DNA from: Blastocladiella britannica
Taxonomy: Eukaryota; Blastocladiomycota; Blastocladiomycetes; Blastocladiales; Blastocladiaceae
NCBI GenBank assembly: GCA_025349905.2
Contig: MU624558.1
Span: forward strand, 1 to 58,487
DNA: 58,487 bases
Direction of reading: 5' to 3'
Made by a program: the position numbers and the translations under genes. The notes under the pieces were generated by a model. It had not been told where the DNA came from. It saw only the letters and a list, made by a program, of their open reading frames with translations, and did no database searches. This document shows, in pieces, positions 52,011 through 58,487 of this stretch (position 1 is the first letter of the stretch; the number at the start of each line of letters is the position of its first letter).

Positions 52011-55000
52011 ATGCCGAATCCCACTTCCCCGCTGCCACCGCAGCCCCTGTTGCGCCGCGGCGGCGGCGGTCGGCACAAGCGGTCCAAATCCACGTCGGAT
52101 GCTCGCTCACAGAGTAGTGGCCTGTCGCCGACCAAATCCGGGCGGGCTGCCGTGCAAATTCACTCTAGCGGTAGCGGCGGCGCCCACTCGCCCGCTGTCG
52201 CATCCCCATCATCGTTTTCAAGCGCAAACCGGCCGGGCACTCGCGGTGCCATGTCCACCCCGTCCCCACCGCGTCCACTCACGCCGCGGCCGGCGTCGGT
52301 GTCGGGACCGGTCCCGGACGACCCCGACCCTCCGTCCCTCTCGGACCCGTCTGATCCGCATTCCGGTCTACTGACGGTCCCCGGCGCAGCAGCTCTAACC
52401 CGGCGCGCGCCGACGCCCGTGCTCACGCCAACGCGGCCCATCACGCGCGACAAGCACCGCCGCTCGGCATCGTTCTCGTCGGTCGCGCGCAAATCGCACA
52501 CGCTGTCGATCTCCCGCGTCGCCCGTCCCCCGAGCGCCGCCGCTTCTACCAGCACCGCCGGCCCGTTGTCGGCCGGATCCTCAGCGGCAGCCGCGGCCGC
52601 TGCGATCCTGCACGCCTCGCAGTCGGGTGGACGGCTGCGCCCAGGCACCTCGGGCACGTCGCCGATCCTGCACCCGGCGTCCACGTCCGATCTGTCGCCG
52701 ACATTCCACCAGGGTGGATGGCACGACGACGAGCACGATCGTCACGACCACGACGACGCCAACTCCACTGGCGACGGCCATGCGTACTACCCGGTGTCGT
52801 CGGTGCCCGCCCAGGACTGGATGACGGGCGGAGCCATTGTCCGCGACGGCACGGCGCTGCGCGATGCGTTTGGACGCACGCTCCAAATGCGCGGCGTCAA
52901 TCTCTGCGCCAACAGTAAGCTCCCGTCCACCCCACTCGCCGACAATCCCGAGCACTCGCAGTTCTTTGATCATCGCAACGTCACGTTTGTGAATCGCCCA
53001 TTTCCTCTGGAGACTGCGCACGAGCACTTTTCTCGGCTCAAGCACTGGGGATTGGTTCGCATTATTTCATCCTTGTACTTTTTTTTTGCTCCCAACTGAT
53101 TTACCTTTCATATCAGACTTTCATTCGACTGTTGGTGACGTGGGAAGCGCTGGAGCACAGCGGCCCAGGTCAGTACGACGAAGAGTACATTGGGTACCTG
53201 GTCAAACTGATTGACATGATGCCAAAGTACGTCTTATTCCGCAAACTGCTTTCCAAAAGTCACAAAGGAATAACCTAAGAATACAAATAGGTATGGAATC
53301 AAGTGCTTCATTGATCCTCACCAAGATGTCTGGTCCCGGTTCTCCGGGGGCTCTGGCGCACCCGGCTGGACCTTTGAGGTGGCGGGCATGGACATTCGCA
53401 AGTTCAAGGAGACGGGCGCCGCCCATGTCCACTCGGCCCACACCGCAGACTTTTGTGATTGCACGGTGGATCCGGTCACGGGAGTGTACATCCAGTCCGA
53501 GTCAGCCAAGCGTACGTTTTCTTCTATTGTACTCCGATTGGTATTCATTGAAATGGATCAATATTTGTAGGAACTCACGGAAATACTCCGTACCACCCAA
53601 TGCTGTGGCCCTCCAACTATACGAAACTGGCTTCGGCCAACATGTTTACCCTTTTCTTTGCCGGGGCCACGTTTGCCCCGAATCGCATGGTCGAGGGGGA
53701 AAACATTCAGCATTTCTTGCAGCGCCACTACTTTGCTGCCTACCAATACCTTGCATCGCGTGTGCGGGACATGGAAGCGGTGATGGGCTTTGAAGGTGTG
53801 TGTTTCCTTATTCATTTTGTTTTTCAAAACTCAACTCATATCAAATCTTTGTAGTCATGAACGAGCCGCACCAGGGCTACATTGGACTTCACGATCTGAC
53901 GCGGTTTGCGCCAACCGAAGCGTTGCTACTGGGCGATGGTCCGTCGGCCCTCGAATCCTTTGCGCTGGGGTTGGGACTCGAGCAAGAGATCGAGGTCTGG
54001 GTGAAATCGTGGCCGATTCCCAGTCGCAAGGAGTCGACGCGCATGGTCAACTCAGGTGGGGTTCGCGTGTGGCTCCCGGGGTACACGGATCCGTGGCTCG
54101 AGGAGGGTGTATTTGCGGTCCCCGAGGCTTGCGAGCAAGGCAGAGTATCGGGCAAGCCGCGGATTCGCCTGGAGCTGCTCAAGAAGGATTATTTCACAAA
54201 GCACCCAAAGACCGGCGCCAAAGTCGACTTTAATCAGGACTTTTACTTGCCTGTACGTTTGACCTTTTTTTTTTGCCTTTGTCTGAATAATCTCAAAGAA
54301 AAAAAACTCACTTACAAAATTGGATCCAACACCCAGTTCATTACCAAGTACGCCAATGCCGTGCACCAAGAGTTCCCCGAGGCAATGATTCTGGCCGAGC
54401 CGCTCCCACAAGAGCTCCCGCCCGTGTTCACCACGCAACTCAACGGCCTGATCTATGCGCCGCACTGGTACGACTTGCCGTCCGTGTTTGCCAAGGCGTT
54501 CTCCGGGTTCATCACCCACGATGTGCCGATGCTCCGGGACTCGTCGTTGAATATCGTGGCCGCCACGTATTTCGGGGTCGCGGGGGCCCGTCGCAACTAC
54601 GCCAACCAGCTGCGGCGGCTGAAAGCCAAGGGCGTCGACCGAGTCGGGAGCGTGCCGTGTATCATTGGCGAGTGCGGGATTCCCATGGATATCAACAAGC
54701 GGTCAGCGTACGACTCGGGCAATTACGAGCACCACGACGTGTTTCTGGATGCGGTCATTTCGGCCATGGAGGCCAACTTGCTGCACTTTACGCTGTGGAA
54801 CTACAATGTGGTACGTTATGTCCTTTTTATTGTTTGATCTACCGATGTTGACTTTTTTGCATGACAATAGGACAATGATAATACGCATGGAGATCACTGG
54901 AATGGTGAAGACTTTTCGATTGTACGTTAAATATTGTTCCTAATTATATAAGAGGCGTGTCTCACACGCAAACATTACTAGTTTTCCCCGCGCCAGCAAG

Positions 55001-55869
55001 TCATGTACCAGCTCAAGATGGAGGATCGGCGCAACCGGCGCAAGGTCAAGTACCAGGCCGGGTACGGCTTGCCCCGGTCGGCGCGCTCGGCGCCTCCCCT
55101 TGCAACTCTACCGTCAAGCACACGGCCTCTTCTTGCCCCAGTAGCGACCCCGAGCCGTGCCGAGCTGGTGGTCGGGGACGGCGGCGCGAGTGCAAGCGAG
55201 TCAGCGACCGAAACCACGCAGTTGCTCGTGCACGACAAGTCGGTGGTTCCGCCGACGCCGCCGATCTCGTCCCGGCGCAGCAAGGGCAAGCGCGGGCTGC
55301 TTCAAATTGCCAGTCACGGGCGTGGTAGCAGTAGTACCGGTAAAGGCAGTAGTGGCTCGCGCGACTCGAGCATTTACAGTCCCATGACGCCCAACTCCCC
55401 GTTTGACATTGGCGAAGTGTTTTTCAATGACGATTTACGGCACCACATGGGCGGCCGGGTCCTCAGCGCCGTGATCCGCCCCTACGCGTCCCGGATCGCG
55501 GGGACTCCGACCAAAATGGAGTTTGATCTCGAGACGTTACGGTTCCGGCTCGAGTTTGCGTGCCACCAAGTGAAACTGCAGCGGGACCCGATGACTGCCG
55601 CGTACTTCCGGTGGCTCACGTCCGAAACCCCACCGCAGTGTTACGAGACGGTGGTGTTTGTCCCCAAGTACCACTACATGTTTGATCATCTGGACGTGGC
55701 GGTTTCGGACGGCGCTTGGGCGTACTACAAGGAAGAGCAGACGCTGATTTGGCGGATCGAGGATATTTCGCCGGGGACGGTCCACTGGCTCGAGCTGAAT
55801 GTGCGGCCGGACAAGCCCAAGGCCCGCAGCACTTGCGGCGATCTGGCGAGCAAGTGTTCGGTCATGTAA
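52011..55869 (+). CDS. GH5 (subfamily 12-like) beta-glucosidase of sterol-glucosidase type, with CaaX tail
   Basis: Glycoside hydrolase family 5 enzyme resembling fungal Egh1/EGCrP2 glucosylceramide and steryl-glucoside glucosidases. Eight exons (52011-53054, 53117-53226, 53291-53511, 53571-53795, 53855-54252, 54337-54810, 54871-54921, 54982-55869) give 1136 residues. The first 270 are disordered Ser/Pro-rich. The barrel follows: DAFGRTLQMRGVNLCANSKL, IRLLVTWEALEHSGPGQYDE, CFIDPHQDVWSRFSGG, acid/base Glu about 537 in VMNEPHQGY, and nucleophile Glu about 778 in IIGECGIPMD, with TLWNYNV and DHWNGEDFS. A 130-residue Ser-rich insert precedes a conserved beta module (MEFDLETLRFRLEFACHQVK). The C terminus is CSVM, a CaaX prenylation motif, so membrane attachment is expected instead of secretion; no signal peptide is seen. 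It is much longer than usual GH5 proteins, mainly through the disordered parts. Confidence 0.9.
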
Positions 55870-55985
55870 CTCCGACCCACCAGTCGAAGGGGTACGAATA
55901 CATAAAAATGAATAAAATACATTCTCGGTAACTCGGTCGCCTTTGTGTAGGATGAAAAAAAAAAAGAAAAAAAAAAGACTGAATG

Positions 55986-58008
55986 TCAAACGTCGCCGCG
56001 GTTGATCAGATCCGCCAGCCGGCCACACAACAGCAGCACCGCGTCGACTTCGGTGGGCGCCTCGGCCTTCAACCCGCCCAGGGTCACGGTGCGCGTGCGG
56101 CCGCGGTTGGCGCGGCCAAAGCTGAGCTCGAGACCCAGGGTATCGGCAATCGACTCCAGGTTGTCCTTGGTCCACTCGGCCATGATCTCGGGCGACGCGT
56201 CGGTCGGATAGGGCGGCGAGATCGGGGATGACCGAGCCACGGACGCGGAGGGAGTAACAGGAGCTGCAACGAACGGCTGCGGCTGCGGCATGGGGGTGGG
56301 GGCGGCAGCAGCAATGTACGGGGCAGCAGCAACGGGAGCGGGAGCGGGAGCAGGAGGCGTCGGCGCAGAGTAGGTAGCTGGCACGGGGGCCGCGTAAACG
56401 GGAGCAGCAACCACAGCTGCCGCTGCCACTGGGGCAGGAGTCGGAGCCGTGTACGTTGCCGCGGCGGGCGGCGCCGGTGCAGCGTACACGGGAGCGGGTT
56501 CCACAACAGTAGCAGCAGCAGCAGGAGTAGCAGCCACCGCCACGGGCTCGGGCGCCGATACCACCGGCTCCGGCACATCAGGAGCCCTCCATCCCGACGA
56601 CGAGTACATGACGGGGTCGCGGTCCAACGGGTTGGCAAATGTCTGCGCGAGCTGGTGGGCAAGGTCGTCCACGGCCGTCGCGTCCACCAATATCGGCTCT
56701 GGCTGGTAAGCCGCCGCCATCGCCGGTGCCGCTACCACCTCCTCTTCGACCACGGGCGGCGCCGCGCTCGGCTTGTCCGGCTCGGGTCCCAGGTTGAGCT
56801 TGAACGCAATCAGGCGCGCCGCGTACTCCTTGGCGGCCTTCTTGCCCATGTAGTCCTCGCCCGAGTCGGCCGACTCGCCCGACAGCGTCACGAAGCACCG
56901 GTACGCGCGGCCGCCGCGGTTGATGGTCTCGATCCGGTCAAACGTGAACACGGGCGGGTCCAGGTACTCGGCTATTTATATGTGTGGGTTAATACTGGTA
57001 CGGCCATCAACAACACAAAAAAAAAAATAGAATACCTTGCGCCCACTGGTACAGCAGACTGATGGGGTCGGTAAAGTTGACCGGCCGCCCGCTTCCCTCC
57101 CAGGTAATATTCCGCGGCAGAAGCTCCTCCGGCGACGGCTCCAGAACCAGCTCATTGATATGCTGCGCAATCCAGTTCCCCGACGCGTCGTGCTTGGCCT
57201 CCTTTTTAGCGGTGCGGGCAAACGACAGCGCAAACAAGCCCTCGACCGTGACATGGCAGATAAACAGCGTGTCGATCCCGTCGCGGGCCTCGCCGAACCG
57301 GTACTCGGGGGTGGCCAGCCCGCGCAGCTGCGTGTACTCGTGCAGCCACTTGATGTTGTTGTGGTCTTTATTGATGAGCGGCGGCGGCGGGATCTGCGAC
57401 AGCAGCGGCGCGGGGGCTTCGAGCTGGCGAGGGAGACGCGCGGCCGACGGCTTCACCATCTCAATGAACGCACGCTGCTGTCCCGGTGCAGTGCCACCGA
57501 TAATGGCACCGGCCGGCATGGGGGCCGGAGGGTCGTGGCGGACCGGCTGGACCGTCGGCGGCGGGGGCATGGCCCTGGGCGGCGCAAACGTGGCCGCGGG
57601 CATGGCCGGCATCGCAAACGCCGGCGTCGACGCGGTGGCCGCGGTGGCGAAGGGGTTGGCGGCCGCGGTGAAGGGGTTAGCGGCAATGGCGGCGGCAGCA
57701 GGAGCAGGGGCAACAACAGCATGAGCAGGAGCAGGCGCAGAAGCAGCGGGAGCAGGAGCAGCAGGAGTCGGAGCCCGAGGGGCGGGGGTGCCTGAGATAA
57801 TAAAGGCGGCTCCGGCACCGGGTCCATTCTTCGGCGGGGCACCATTCTCGGTCGTGGTGGTGGTGGCCGGCGCAGACAATGACGCGTCGCCGCTGACGGT
57901 CCCTTCCTCGGTCAAAAACGCGTTGCGCGCGGGGCCTTCGTTCGGGTACATGGGCACCTTGTGCACGGCGGCCTCGGTGGCGGCCATGTCGGGGTGGTCG
58001 ACCGTCAT
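55986..58008 (-). CDS. Tandem double-stranded-RNA-binding protein with Ala/Pro-rich linkers
   Basis: Two exons, 58008-57036 and 56971-55986, with a 64-nt phase-1 intron, give 652 residues. Two dsRBD-like domains sit in the middle. The first: NIKWLHEYTQLRGLATPEYR, LFICHVTVEGL, then FARTAKKEAKHDASGNWIAQ, with the KKxAK motif at its helix. The second crosses the splice junction: ISLLYQWAQ/AEYLDPPVFTFDRI, YRCFVTLSG, then GKKAAKEYAARLIAFKL. Low-complexity Ala/Pro/Val sequence lies on both sides (residues 60-190 and about 430-560), and a helical C-terminal tail ends in LGLELSFGRANRGR and LCGRLADLINRGDV. No nuclease, helicase or kinase domain is present, so it is a binding or adaptor protein; an RNAi or RNA-localisation role is a guess. 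The second dsRBD is better conserved than the first. It converges with the GH5 gene (116 bp). Confidence 0.7.
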
Positions 58009-58255
58009 TTTGTTTGAAAGAGAAAAGAAAGGTTACATTATCACACACCTGGTTGGCCTCACTGGGCTCCTCAAGGATCGGTATAAAGAGCTTCTACTTT
58101 TACCAAGTTTTGTTATGTGGCCAACAAGTCCCGGATGATTCCAAGTGTTGACTCTGGTTTACCGTTTCCACTCACATGCGGCGAGTACGAGTACAAGCGC
58201 GATCAACCCACCGACTGTGTGATCCCTATCGCTCTTTCTTTCCGTCTTGACCTCA

Positions 58256-58487
58256 CAATTATACTTTCTTCAATTTAATCACCGTCGTTTTGGTGGTCAA
58301 AAGTAAGTTCCAGGCCGAGTGCAGATCAAGGCCAAGATCAAGCAGAAATCCAGGATCAAGGACATATGAGAGCGGTCGATGATGACGAGACGAGTGGAAA
58401 TACCTGGAATGGAAGAATTCTTTTGGTGAAATATTTGATCCGAGCGCTGGAGCTGGAAATCTGGGTTGGCGGAATGACATTGGTAAC
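58256..58487 (-). CDS. Possible 3' part of a minus-strand gene cut by the window edge
   Basis: On the minus strand from the right edge, an open frame reads VTNVIPPTQISSSSARIKYF and ends LPFQ before a GTATTT that could be a donor; a second frame is open to TAA near 58259 and contains LLTTKTTVIKLKKV. The exact frame and splice are unclear; there is not enough sequence to support a product. Weak evidence only. Confidence 0.25.

Noticed and set aside
1..58487. CRISPR arrays, prophage, bacterial operons
   Set aside because: Spliceosomal introns, mitochondrial presequences and nuclear machinery throughout show a eukaryotic chromosome; no direct-repeat/spacer arrays were seen.

Overview
This window is nuclear DNA from a G+C-rich, very compact eukaryotic genome, most likely a zoosporic (early-diverging) fungus; Blastocladiomycota is my best guess, by inference only. 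The gene set points this way: a symportin, a fungal-type GH5 sterol-glucosidase-like enzyme and a mitochondrial-type peptidyl-tRNA hydrolase sit with genes that most Dikarya have lost (taspase-1, BRE/BABAM2, an MTRFR-like release factor, a SPATA4/CLAMP-type CH domain of the kind linked to flagella). Genes lie 17-250 bp apart on both strands. Nearly all introns are 46-90 nt, with GTAYGT-like donors. Splice junctions were placed by hand by matching reading phase on both sides; lengths quoted for spliced genes follow those models.

Layout. 1-8.3 kb: tail of an unknown coiled-coil gene, PTH1, an ABCG half-transporter, an unknown polytopic membrane protein and the glycogen branching enzyme. 8.4-21.5 kb: core cell machinery: NUF2 (kinetochore), RPS22/uS8, a small I78-type protease inhibitor, RAD23, CWC22 (spliceosome), two unknown genes, SYO1 (ribosome assembly) and PSMA1 (proteasome). 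22-27.6 kb: an accessory island in which two decayed paralogues of a Trp-rich repeat protein with an F-box-like start flank an intact taspase-1 gene. 27.7-38.1 kb: SAC1 phosphatase, an LRR membrane protein, mitochondrial aspartate aminotransferase, a type II membrane glycoprotein, a pyrimidine 5'-nucleotidase and an MTRFR-like factor. 38.1-48.9 kb: a large disordered protein ending in an integrase-like H2C2 zinc-binding domain, a small unknown gene, a CH-domain protein and MCM2. 48.9-58.5 kb: BRE/BABAM2, a U1A/U2B''-type spliceosomal protein, a GH5 glucosidase with a C-terminal CaaX box, a tandem dsRBD protein and a possible gene fragment at the edge.

Most genes are housekeeping and unlinked in function. 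The parts most worth following are the decaying Trp-rich repeat paralogues, the H2C2 fusion protein, the CH-domain fusion, the CaaX-tailed glucosidase, the ATG-only first exons of PSMA1 and MCM2, and the 66-bp MCM2/BRE divergent promoter built around a hexanucleotide repeat. No rRNA, tRNA, CRISPR array or intact transposon was recognised.
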